Under the pieces are notes generated by a model. That model was given only the letters and a program-made list of their open reading frames with translations, ran no database searches and was not told the origin of the DNA. A stretch of 49,840 bases of DNA, taken from assembly GCA_047975025.1 (NCBI GenBank), contig JBKECY010000078.1:1-49840 (forward strand), read 5' to 3'. The DNA comes from JBKECY01 sp047975025. GTDB lineage: Bacteria; Bacillota; Clostridia; Lachnospirales; Lachnospiraceae. Positions 25,149 through 32,231 of this stretch are shown here, piece by piece. The translations under genes and the position numbers were made by a program. Numbering within the stretch: the first letter of the stretch is position 1; the number at the start of each line of letters is the position of its first letter.

Positions 25149-26445
25149 GCTGTTTCCCCTTCGCTTCAAATTTTTTCATTTCCCGCAGTATCATCTGCTT
25201 CATTTCTTCGTAGAACTTTTCTTCATCGGCGTAAGCTTCCGGCTGTACCACATAGGCGGTACGCGCTTCAACCTGCGCTTCCTGCGGCGCGGCTCCGATT
25301 TTTTTCGCGGCATTTTTGGCAAACACCAGACTTTCCAGAAGCGAGTTACTCGCCAGACGATTCGCTCCATGTACACCATTACAGCTGGTCTCACCGACTG
25401 CGTATAAATGCTGCATGGAGGTCTGTCCATAAATGTCTGTCCGAACCCCTCCCATAAAATAATGCTGGGACGGAACTACCGGAATCCAGTCTTTTTTCAG
25501 ATCATAGCCTTCTTCCAGACAGTGCCGGTAGATGTTTGGAAACCGCTTCGCCACATCGAACTCTGTGATTTCTTTTAAGGACAGCCAGACATATTCCGTA
25601 TCGTCCTTTTGCATTTGTTTAAGTATCTCCTGCGTCAGCAGATCTCTGGGCAGCAGCTCATTGACAAATCGATTGCCTTGCTTATCCAGCAGCAACGCGC
25701 CTTCTCCCCTGGCTGATTCGGAGATGAGGAAACGCCTGCCCGGCTTCTTGGAATACAACGTGGTCGGATGAATCTGTACATAATGTATATCTCTAAGCTC
25801 TATGCCATGCTTGATGGACAGTCCCAGCGCATCGCCTGTCAGATGTGCAAAATTCGTCGTGTTCGGATAGATGCCTCCGATACCTCCGCAGGCCCAGATA
25901 ATCGCAGCGGCCCAAAGCGGCTTGTAATCTCCCGCTCCGGTCTTTACAATAATCCCTTCACATCGATTCTCTCTGCATAGGAGATCCACCATGGTCGTGT
26001 AGGTCAGAATCGTGATGTTCTCCCGGGTCTGTACCTGAGCAAGCAATTTGCTCGTAATCTCTTTGCCGGTCACATCCTCGTGAAACAAGATACGGTTCGT
26101 AGAATGTGCACCCTCCTTCGTATACAGGAGTTGTCCGTCTTCGCTTTCAAACTCCACACCATATTCCATCAGATCATGGATCACGGCTCGGGAAGACTGT
26201 ATCATCTCTCTGACGGAGCTCTCCTCGTTCTCATAATGCCCTGCGCGCATTGTATCCTCGAAGAAGCTGTCGAAATCTGTCTCTTCTTTTAATACACAGA
26301 TACCGCCTTGTGCCAGGAACGAATCACTTTCTTCAAGCCCCGCCTTGGTAATCATTAAAATTTTCATCTGCTTGGGCAGATGCAGCGCCGCAAAACAGCC
26401 TGCGGCTCCCGTTCCGACAACAATTACATCATATTTTTCATCCAT
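25129..26445 (-). CDS. nadB: L-aspartate oxidase
   Basis: A 438-residue flavoprotein that oxidises L-aspartate to iminoaspartate for quinolinate synthesis. FAD-binding GTGAAG is at 11-16, followed by SDSFLAQGGICV. The substrate-loop HSTNRILFHEDVTGKEI, HPTTLY, and the capping-domain QHYFMGGVRTD followed by GVHGANRLASNSLLE are diagnostic. The length is at the short end of the family. GAGGAA precedes the ATG. It follows nadA by 16 bases. Confidence 0.95.
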   Translation of the reverse strand: MDEKYDVIVVGTGAAGCFAALHLPKQMKILMITKAGLEESDSFLAQGGICVLKEETDFDSFFEDTMRAGHYENEESSVREMIQSSRAVIHDLMEYGVEFESEDGQLLYTKEGAHSTNRILFHEDVTGKEITSKLLAQVQTRENITILTYTTMVDLLCRENRCEGIIVKTGAGDYKPLWAAAIIWACGGIGGIYPNTTNFAHLTGDALGLSIKHGIELRDIHYVQIHPTTLYSKKPGRRFLISESARGEGALLLDKQGNRFVNELLPRDLLTQEILKQMQKDDTEYVWLSLKEITEFDVAKRFPNIYRHCLEEGYDLKKDWIPVVPSQHYFMGGVRTDIYGQTSMQHLYAVGETSCNGVHGANRLASNSLLESLVFAKNAAKKIGAAPQEAQVEARTAYVVQPEAYADEEKFYEEMKQMILREMKKFEAKGKQHESNYY

Positions 26446-26461
26446 GTCTTCCTCGATTCTC

Positions 26462-27367
26462 TTATGAAAGCTTCAGCATACGCAGCATCGGGTCATGCGC
26501 TTTCGTTCTGTCTTCTTCGTCCATTGTAACAGCTCCATGTGCCGTCTCCAGGGCGTTTATGATCTTATCCAGTGTTATTTTCTTCATGTTTGGACAGACC
26601 TGCTGGCTGCCGGCCACATAGAAACGTTTGTCCGGATTGTTCTTTTGCAGCATATGCAATATGCCCATCTCAGTGGCAACAATGAATTCCTTCTGCTCGC
26701 TTTGCGTGGCATAAGCAATAATCCCTGCCGTACTGCCCACATAATCTGCCAGCTGTACGACCTCTTCTCTGCACTCCGGATGGACCAGCACCTGTGCATT
26801 GGGTCTGGCTGCCTTGGTTTTTAGAATCGCTTCCCGCGTAATATTTGTATGTACATGACAGTATCCGTCATTTAGAATCACGTTCTTATCTGGCAGCTGC
26901 TGTGCAACAAAACGCCCCAGATTCTCATCCGGAATAAAGAATATATTCTTATTAGGAAGTGATGTAACAATTTTTAATGCATTGGAAGAGGTAACGCAGA
27001 CATCCGAATGCATCTTGAGTTCTGCTGTGGAGTTAACATAACACACAACTGCCAGATCCTCATATTTCTCGCGCATCTGACGAATCTTCTCCACATCAGC
27101 CATATGTGCCATCGGACAGTCAGCTTCCGGCTCGGGCAGTAATACGACCTTTTGCGGATTTAAGATTTTGGCACTTTCTCCCATAAAAGAAACCCCGCAA
27201 AGTACGATGGTCTTCTGAGGCACCCGTGTCGCAAGCTCACTTAAAAAGTAAGAGTCTCCAATATAATCCGCTACTTCCTGTACTTCTTCTCTGACATAAT
27301 AATGCGCCATGATAACCGCATCCTTTTCCTGCTTAAGATGCTGTATCCTGTCTATCTTCTCTTTCAT
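26462..27367 (-). CDS. nadA: Quinolinate synthase
   Basis: A 301-residue [4Fe-4S] enzyme that condenses iminoaspartate with dihydroxyacetone phosphate. Motifs include IMAHYYVREEVQEVADYIGDS at the N-terminus (residues 19-39 region), VLCGVSFMGESAKIL, DVCVTSSNA and VCPNMKKITL, which supply the three cluster cysteines. GGAGGAA lies directly before the ATG. It is the first gene of the nadA-nadB-nadC-niaR operon, with a consensus promoter. Confidence 0.95.
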   Translation of the reverse strand: MKEKIDRIQHLKQEKDAVIMAHYYVREEVQEVADYIGDSYFLSELATRVPQKTIVLCGVSFMGESAKILNPQKVVLLPEPEADCPMAHMADVEKIRQMREKYEDLAVVCYVNSTAELKMHSDVCVTSSNALKIVTSLPNKNIFFIPDENLGRFVAQQLPDKNVILNDGYCHVHTNITREAILKTKAARPNAQVLVHPECREEVVQLADYVGSTAGIIAYATQSEQKEFIVATEMGILHMLQKNNPDKRFYVAGSQQVCPNMKKITLDKIINALETAHGAVTMDEEDRTKAHDPMLRMLKLS

Positions 27368-27400
27368 AGTTCCTCCGTTTGAAAGTCCTTATTTTTCAAG

Positions 27401-27429
27401 AGTATAGCACTATTCTTTACATCTGACAA
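27401..27429 (-). promoter_or_regulatory. Promoter of the nad operon
   Basis: TTGTCA (27429-27424), 17-base spacer, TATACT (27406-27401), reading leftwards, 33 bases before nadA. It is divergent from the XRE/pncB promoter. Confidence 0.75.
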
Positions 27430-27445
27430 GACAGCAGTCATAACT

Positions 27446-27508
27446 ATTGTTTTTTGTCCTCTTATGGTCATTTTGTTATTTTTTATGTTGATTTTTGTCC
27501 ATTAATGG
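27446..27508 (+). repeat. Pair of 22-bp direct repeats, operator-like, between nadA and the XRE gene
   Basis: Copies at 27446-27467 and 27487-27508 share 17 of 22 bases (core TTG-x-TTTTTGTCC...ATGG) and start 41 bases apart, about four helical turns. The second copy overlaps the -35 box and spacer of the XRE promoter. The layout fits cooperative binding by the XRE protein or by NiaR. Confidence 0.5.
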
Positions 27509-27516
27509 AGTAGTAT
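27488..27516 (+). promoter_or_regulatory. Promoter of the XRE-pncB unit
   Basis: TTGATT (27488-27493), 17-base spacer, TAGTAT (27511-27516). An AAGGAGA ribosome site follows at 27534-27540, before the ATG at 27547. Confidence 0.6.
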
Positions 27517-27546
27517 AGGCATATTGGATGAATAAGGAGAGCCTAC

Positions 27547-27957
27547 ATGAATACATATGAAAAGAACTTATATGTTATTATGGGAGAAATGCTGCGGGAT
27601 GCCCGCATACAGCGCAAGCTGACGTTGGAGCTTGCCTCCGTCGAAGTCGGACTGACCTCTAAGACTGTACAGCGATATGAATATGGAGAACGCAAGATCA
27701 AGGAGAAAACACTGCAGGCATTACTGGACTTATACGGTGTGGATCATGAAGCGTTCATGACCGAAGTAAAACGGCGCCATCTTGGAGATGCCGCGACTCT
27801 GCCCGCTGATGCAGCGCAGGAACAGATTCTGGCCACACTTGCACAAAATGCTGCCTTACGGGAGATTGTCCTGCTGCTTGCCTCTGCACCGGAGGCACGT
27901 CTTAGAGCCTATCTGCAGTTTATCAAAGATATAGAAGCAACTACCAAAAAATCATAA
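27547..27957 (+). CDS. XRE family helix-turn-helix regulator
   Basis: A 136-residue protein. The N-terminal HTH_3 domain spans about residues 10-68 (MLRDARIQRKLTLELASVEV and LTSKTVQRYEYGERKIKEKT). A helical tail (ILATLAQNAALREIVLLLAS) may dimerise. It is the first gene of a plus-strand unit with pncB, and its promoter overlaps a repeated operator-like element shared with the divergent nad operon. It may help switch between de novo NAD synthesis and salvage, but no ligand domain is visible. Confidence 0.85.
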   Translation: MNTYEKNLYVIMGEMLRDARIQRKLTLELASVEVGLTSKTVQRYEYGERKIKEKTLQALLDLYGVDHEAFMTEVKRRHLGDAATLPADAAQEQILATLAQNAALREIVLLLASAPEARLRAYLQFIKDIEATTKKS

Positions 27958-27969
27958 GAAAGGATGCTG

Positions 27970-27989
27970 TGACAACCGCCAGGCTGTCA
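27970..27989 (+). promoter_or_regulatory. Small hairpin in the pncB leader
   Basis: TGACA / TGTCA arms with an inner CC/GG pair lie 14 bases before the pncB start. No recognisable Shine-Dalgarno sequence lies between the hairpin and the ATG. Confidence 0.35.
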
Positions 27990-28002
27990 TACAACAAGAC
28001 CA

Positions 28003-29466
28003 ATGATGAGAGGAACCGATCTGACACTATTAACCGATTTATATGAACTCACAATGATGCAGGGATATTACCAAAGCCATAATGAGAAAATCGTCGTTTT
28101 TGACCTTTTCTACCGGGACAATCCCTATAACGGGAGCTATGCGATTGCTGCCGGACTGGACCAGGTCATTGACTATGTCAAGAATCTTCACTTTACTCCT
28201 GAGGATTTAAGCTATCTGAAAAGTCTGGGGATTTTTGAAAGTGATTTTCTATCCTATCTGGCTGACTTTCGCTTTTCCGGCGCGATTTACGCCATACCGG
28301 AAGGCACCGTTATCTTTCCCAGAGAGCCGATTGTCAAGATCATCGCCCCTATTATGGAAGCACAGCTTCTCGAGACAGCGCTGCTTAACATTATCAACCA
28401 CCAGAGCCTGATCGCCACCAAAGCGGCTCGTGTTGTATATGCAGCCAAAGGCGACGGTGTCATGGAATTCGGACTGCGGCGTGCCCAGGGACCGGATGCC
28501 GGTATCTTCGGCGCAAGAGCAGCCGTCATCGGCGGCTGCGTCGGTACCTCTAATGTACTGTGCGGACAGATGTTCGATGTCCCTGTACTGGGAACACACG
28601 CCCACAGCTGGATCATGAGTTTTTCTGACGAGTACACCGCTTTTAAAACGTACGCCTCCATGTATCCGAACTCCTGTATCCTGCTGGTCGATACCTACGA
28701 TACGTTAAAATCCGGGGTTCCTAATGCCATACGTGTATTTAACGAGATGCGCTCTGCCGGAGTACCGCTGCAAAACTACGGTATACGCCTCGACAGCGGA
28801 GATCTCGCTTACCTGTCCAAGGAAGCGTATAAAATGCTGTGTGATGCCGGATTTTCCAATGCAACGATTTCGGCTTCGAGTGATCTGGACGAATTTCTGA
28901 TTCAAAGTCTTAAGGAGCAGGGTGCTACGATTAATTCCTGGGGGGTCGGCACGAACCTGATTACTTCCAGCGGACATCCGGCCTTCGGCGGTGTCTATAA
29001 ACTGGCTGCCATCCGGGATACCAACGACTCAGAATTCATCCCCAAAATCAAGCTGTCTGAGAATACGACCAAGGTAACGAATCCCGGTGATAAGATCATC
29101 TACCGGATCTACACTAAAAAGCATGGAAAGATCAAAGCCGATCTGATCTGTCTTGCAGATGAGCAGTTCGATGAAAGTCAGGATCTGGTCATTTTCGATC
29201 CGTCGGATACATGGAAAAAGACCCGGATTCGCGGCGGTTCCTATACCATGCGCCAGCTTCTCGAGCCTGTCTTTTTGGATGGGGAGTGTGTCTATACCTC
29301 GCCTAGCGTTATGGAGATTCGTTCCCGCTGTCAGGCCGAACTTGGCACTTTATGGGATGAATCCAAGCGCTTTGCCAATCCGCATCCGGTGTTTGTGGAT
29401 TTATCAGAAAAACTATACTCCTTAAAGCAATCTATGCTTGAAGGCATCCACCCGGCTACCGAATAA
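28003..29466 (+). CDS. pncB: Nicotinate phosphoribosyltransferase
   Basis: A 487-residue enzyme of NAD salvage that turns nicotinate and PRPP into nicotinate mononucleotide. It has the N-terminal LLTDLYELTMMQGYY, YLADFRFSGAIYAIPEGT, INHQSLIATKAARVVYAA, EFGLRRAQGPDAG, the catalytic-His segment GTHAHSWIMSF and GVGTNLITS in the phosphate-binding barrel. Two tandem ATGs occur at 28003 and 28006 and neither has a clear ribosome site. That is odd for this window and may mean coupling to the XRE gene or control by the leader hairpin. It forms a unit with the XRE gene (45-base gap). Confidence 0.95.
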   Translation: MMRGTDLTLLTDLYELTMMQGYYQSHNEKIVVFDLFYRDNPYNGSYAIAAGLDQVIDYVKNLHFTPEDLSYLKSLGIFESDFLSYLADFRFSGAIYAIPEGTVIFPREPIVKIIAPIMEAQLLETALLNIINHQSLIATKAARVVYAAKGDGVMEFGLRRAQGPDAGIFGARAAVIGGCVGTSNVLCGQMFDVPVLGTHAHSWIMSFSDEYTAFKTYASMYPNSCILLVDTYDTLKSGVPNAIRVFNEMRSAGVPLQNYGIRLDSGDLAYLSKEAYKMLCDAGFSNATISASSDLDEFLIQSLKEQGATINSWGVGTNLITSSGHPAFGGVYKLAAIRDTNDSEFIPKIKLSENTTKVTNPGDKIIYRIYTKKHGKIKADLICLADEQFDESQDLVIFDPSDTWKKTRIRGGSYTMRQLLEPVFLDGECVYTSPSVMEIRSRCQAELGTLWDESKRFANPHPVFVDLSEKLYSLKQSMLEGIHPATE

Positions 29467-29501
29467 TTCACTGCAACCAACACTCGCAAAGGAGGTGTCA
29501 C

Positions 29502-30167
29502 ATGCTGTCAAAAATCAAAGACCCAGGCAGTGCCATAACGCATGGCATTGCACTGCTCTTAAGCATCATTGGAGCGTTTCCGCTGCTTGCACGAGCTTCT
29601 CAGATGCCCGGCCTGCTCCACGTAGTTTCTATGAGTATTTACATTTTCTCCATGATTTTACTGTACGCCGCAAGTACCAACTACCACACCATTGACTATT
29701 CTGAGAACGTAAATATGACACTGAAAAAAATTGATCACAGCATGATTTCCGTCATGATTGCAGGCAGCTATACACCGATTTGCCTGATTGTACTTCATGG
29801 AAAGCTTGGCTACATCCTGTTTGCCATAGTCTGGGCCACTGCACTTTTGGGCATTGCCTTTAAATTATTCTGGGTCACCTGCCCGCGCTGGGTATCTTCT
29901 GTCTTATATATCGGCATGGGCTGGTTGTGTATACTGGCATTCATTCCACTGTTCAGGGCACTTCCCGCAGCCGCTTTCGGACTGCTGTTGGCCGGCGGTA
30001 TCCTGTATACGGTTGGCGGTATCATCTATGCACTGAAAATCCCCTGGTTCGATGACCAGTTCAAGCATTTCGGACTGCATGAAATCTTCCATGTGTTTGT
30101 GATGCTGGGCAGTATCCTGCACTATCTGCTGATGTATCTCTATATCAGCCGCTTTCCCATTGCTTAG
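29502..30167 (+). CDS. trhA: Hemolysin III family membrane protein (TrhA/YqfA, PAQR fold)
   Basis: A 221-residue seven-helix membrane protein of the hemolysin III/PAQR superfamily. It has the metal-site pattern of the family: SxxxH in AASTNYHTIDY near 60, KKIDHSMISVMIAGSYTP near 85, and HEIFHVFVMLGSILHY near the C-terminus. Members are implicated in membrane energetics; hemolysis is not established for most. A strong AAAGGAGG is seven bases before the ATG. It lies 35 bases after pncB and may be read from the same promoter. Confidence 0.9.
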   Translation: MLSKIKDPGSAITHGIALLLSIIGAFPLLARASQMPGLLHVVSMSIYIFSMILLYAASTNYHTIDYSENVNMTLKKIDHSMISVMIAGSYTPICLIVLHGKLGYILFAIVWATALLGIAFKLFWVTCPRWVSSVLYIGMGWLCILAFIPLFRALPAAAFGLLLAGGILYTVGGIIYALKIPWFDDQFKHFGLHEIFHVFVMLGSILHYLLMYLYISRFPIA

Positions 30168-30185
30168 AAGAGGACAGCTCCTCTG

Positions 30186-31166
30186 CTACTGCTCCTGCAG
30201 ATACTGGTAGGTTGCTATGGCATCCTCTATATGGTAGGGTGCGGTCTGGTGATTTCCATTGGCATTGGCCGTCACCAGCACGTATTCTTCCTCACCTACT
30301 TTGCCCAGACTCGCCAGACACAGGCCTGCTTCTGAAGTATATCCGGTCTTGCCGCCTTCTATGAACTCTGACTGTATACCGCTGGCATCCATCTCCTTGA
30401 ACATGGTATTATAGAACGTAATGCCCTGTGGGTTCAAGTCTGTTGGTGCGGTCGCATAGGAGAAAGCGGTGAAGATACTGCGAAACGTCTCATTTTGCAG
30501 TGCATATAAGAGAAGTACAGAGAGATCTTCTACCGTCGAATAGTGCTGCGGGTCCTGCAATCCGGTTACATTCATAAAATGTGTCTGTGTCATCCCCAAA
30601 GACTTTGCTTTCTCATTCATCAGTTCTACGAAAGCTTCCTGTGAGCCTGCCACTTTTTCGGCAATGGCTTCACTGCACTCCGCACCTGACGGCAGCATAA
30701 TTCCATAGAGTAGATCTGCTATTTTAACATTTTCTCCCGGCAAAAATCCTGCCATCGAGGCATTCTCTGCCTGCAGCCTTTCAAACATCTCTGCTCTGAC
30801 CTGCGTGGTTTCTTCTAAATTTTCCAAATGTTCCAAAGCCACAATTGTTGTCATGATTTTAGTTAGTGAGGCAGGATAGATCTGTTGCTCACTATTTTTT
30901 TGTGCCAGAATCTGCTGATCACTGCTTCTTACCAAAATGGCATTGGCACTTTGCAAACCATCCATGCTCCAACTCGTATCCGATGTTTGCTGCTCCTGTA
31001 CCTTACTGACATTTAGGTTCTCGCCTCGTAACTGCATCGGAAACGTGAACTTTTTGACGAGCAGGCAGACCGTACATACCAGCATAAGCAGCAGTACGAC
31101 GTACAAAAAGAACAGTTTTTTCTGTCCTCTTGGCTTCCTATTTTTCTTTCTTACTGTGTTTCTCAT
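30186..31166 (-). CDS. D-alanyl-D-alanine carboxypeptidase (peptidase S11) with atypical middle motif
   Basis: A 326-residue membrane-anchored penicillin-binding protein that trims the terminal D-Ala of peptidoglycan stem peptides. A single transmembrane anchor lies at about 19-38. The catalytic SxxK is Ser100-Leu-Thr-Lys103 in YPASLTKIMT, and KTG is 273-275 in EGGKTGYTSEAG. The middle SxN motif reads Ser160-Gly-Ala (LPSGAECSEAIAE), so the usual Asn is Ala. There is no C-terminal PBP5-type membrane helix; the N-terminal anchor replaces it. GGAGGGG is eight bases upstream. It is transcribed alone and faces trhA, with only a short hairpin between the stops. Confidence 0.88.
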   Translation of the reverse strand: MRNTVRKKNRKPRGQKKLFFLYVVLLLMLVCTVCLLVKKFTFPMQLRGENLNVSKVQEQQTSDTSWSMDGLQSANAILVRSSDQQILAQKNSEQQIYPASLTKIMTTIVALEHLENLEETTQVRAEMFERLQAENASMAGFLPGENVKIADLLYGIMLPSGAECSEAIAEKVAGSQEAFVELMNEKAKSLGMTQTHFMNVTGLQDPQHYSTVEDLSVLLLYALQNETFRSIFTAFSYATAPTDLNPQGITFYNTMFKEMDASGIQSEFIEGGKTGYTSEAGLCLASLGKVGEEEYVLVTANANGNHQTAPYHIEDAIATYQYLQEQ

Positions 31167-31317
31167 CTTCCTCTCCCCTCCGTAAATTCCCAGAATCTGT
31201 ATGGTCGTATTCGACCTGTTATGTAAAGTATAGCAAAAGGAATTTGAGAATTTCTTCGGAAATTCTTGATAAAATATTAAGATTTCACAATTCCGTATCT
31301 TTTTTTCGATTTTCTTT

Positions 31318-31380
31318 TAGTCAACCACTTGACATTCAATTAGTCAAGTAGTATACTTATTTTAGTCAACTGGTTGACTA
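31318..31380 (+). promoter_or_regulatory. marR-type gene promoter embedded in three operator-like sites
   Basis: The promoter is TTGACA at 31329-31334, a 17-base spacer and TATACT at 31352-31357. Around it are TAGTCAACCACTTGAC (31318-31333, over the -35), a half-site TTAGTCAAGTAG (31340-31351, in the spacer) and a perfect 18-base palindrome TAGTCAACTGGTTGACTA (31363-31380, over the transcription start). The core TCAACTGGTTGA resembles the TTAACYRGTTAA operator of zinc-responsive MarR proteins such as AdcR/ZitR. Tight autorepression is the simple reading. Confidence 0.8.
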
Positions 31381-31434
31381 TATGGGACAACCCACGAATC
31401 TTATTATTTTATTTCATTTTAAGGAGGAACCAAA

Positions 31435-32178
31435 ATGAACGATACTTCAACTATTATAAAAACAATTACAGAACAACTTCGTCAACTTCAGCTTTTAATG
31501 CACCGCACCTCTTTTCAGGGCTACCTGGGAGAGGGACGTGCGCACAATCCGCACCGCGGACAAGGACGCATACTTGCAGTTCTCAAGCTCAAACCCGAAA
31601 TCAGCCAGAAAGAACTGACCTATCTGCTTGGAATGAGCAAACAGGCTATTGCACAGCTGCTTGAAAAGCTTGAAAAAAATGGATTTATTGTGCGCGAGCC
31701 TTCCGAAGAGGATAAGCGTGTTTCCATGATCAGACTGACGGACGAAGGTCGGAAAACAGCTGAAGATGCCGAAGAGGATACCACTCAGGCACCTAATCTA
31801 TTCGACTGTTTGAGCGAGGAAGAGCTCTCTTCACTGAGTGACTATCTGGATCGCATCATCAAGCGTTACGAGGAGCAGTTTCCGGAAGAGGACTTTGAAC
31901 AGCGCCGCAAGGCTATGGATGAATTCATGTCATCCCATGGGCGCCGCCACAACTGCCATGGAAATCCGGAACACCACGGAGGACCTCATGGATATGAAGG
32001 GCATCATGGATACGAGGGGCATCATGGATACGAAGGATCTCATGGACGGCACAGAGCCTGCGAAGGCGGGCAGCGGGCAGAACACCGCGGCGGTGAATGC
32101 CCGGGGCGCCATGGCGGTCATGGACGCGGACGACACGAGGGTGCGGTTCGCCAGGATACGACAGACAGCGAAGCCTAA
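31435..32178 (+). CDS. MarR family regulator with a histidine-rich C-terminal tail
   Basis: A 247-residue protein. Residues 1-155 are a MarR winged helix (PEISQKELTYLLGMSKQAIA recognition region; wing VREPSEEDKRVSMIRLTDEG). Residues about 165-247 form an unusual Gly/His/Arg-rich tail with three tandem HGYEGH units and two cysteines (HNCHG, GECPG), resembling a metal-binding sponge. AAGGAGG is seven bases before the ATG. It is monocistronic from a heavily operator-decorated promoter, so it is probably autoregulated. No transporter is next to it on the same strand, so its other targets lie elsewhere. A zinc, nickel or copper response is inferred from the tail and operator, not shown. Confidence 0.85.
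   Translation: MNDTSTIIKTITEQLRQLQLLMHRTSFQGYLGEGRAHNPHRGQGRILAVLKLKPEISQKELTYLLGMSKQAIAQLLEKLEKNGFIVREPSEEDKRVSMIRLTDEGRKTAEDAEEDTTQAPNLFDCLSEEELSSLSDYLDRIIKRYEEQFPEEDFEQRRKAMDEFMSSHGRRHNCHGNPEHHGGPHGYEGHHGYEGHHGYEGSHGRHRACEGGQRAEHRGGECPGRHGGHGRGRHEGAVRQDTTDSEA
31987..32040 (+). repeat. 18-bp tandem repeat (three units) inside the MarR gene
   Basis: Units at 31987-32004, 32005-32022 and 32023-32040 follow the pattern CATGGATAYGARGG plus four bases. They encode the repeated HGYEGH tail. The in-frame unit length would let copy number change by slippage without a frameshift. Confidence 0.8.
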
Positions 32179-32180
32179 AC

Positions 32181-32226
32181 AAGAGGGAGTTTCCTAAGTC
32201 AGTGCATGACTTTGGAAACTCCCTCT
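32181..32226 (+). terminator. Long bidirectional hairpin between convergent marR-like and opu genes
   Basis: A perfect 14-bp stem (AAGAGGGAGTTTCC and complement) encloses a second AAGTCA/TGACTT stem. It lies between two convergent stops. T-runs are short on both sides, so it is a shared transcript end of moderate strength. Confidence 0.7.
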
Positions 32227-32231
32227 TACTG

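Noticed and set aside
30168..30187. Small hairpin between trhA and the carboxypeptidase gene as a terminator
   Set aside because: The stem is only about six pairs (AGAGGA / TCCTCT) and has no T-run on either strand, so I did not list it as a terminator.
31987..32040. CRISPR-like short repeats
   Set aside because: The 18-bp units are tandem without spacers and encode an in-frame HGYEGH protein repeat.
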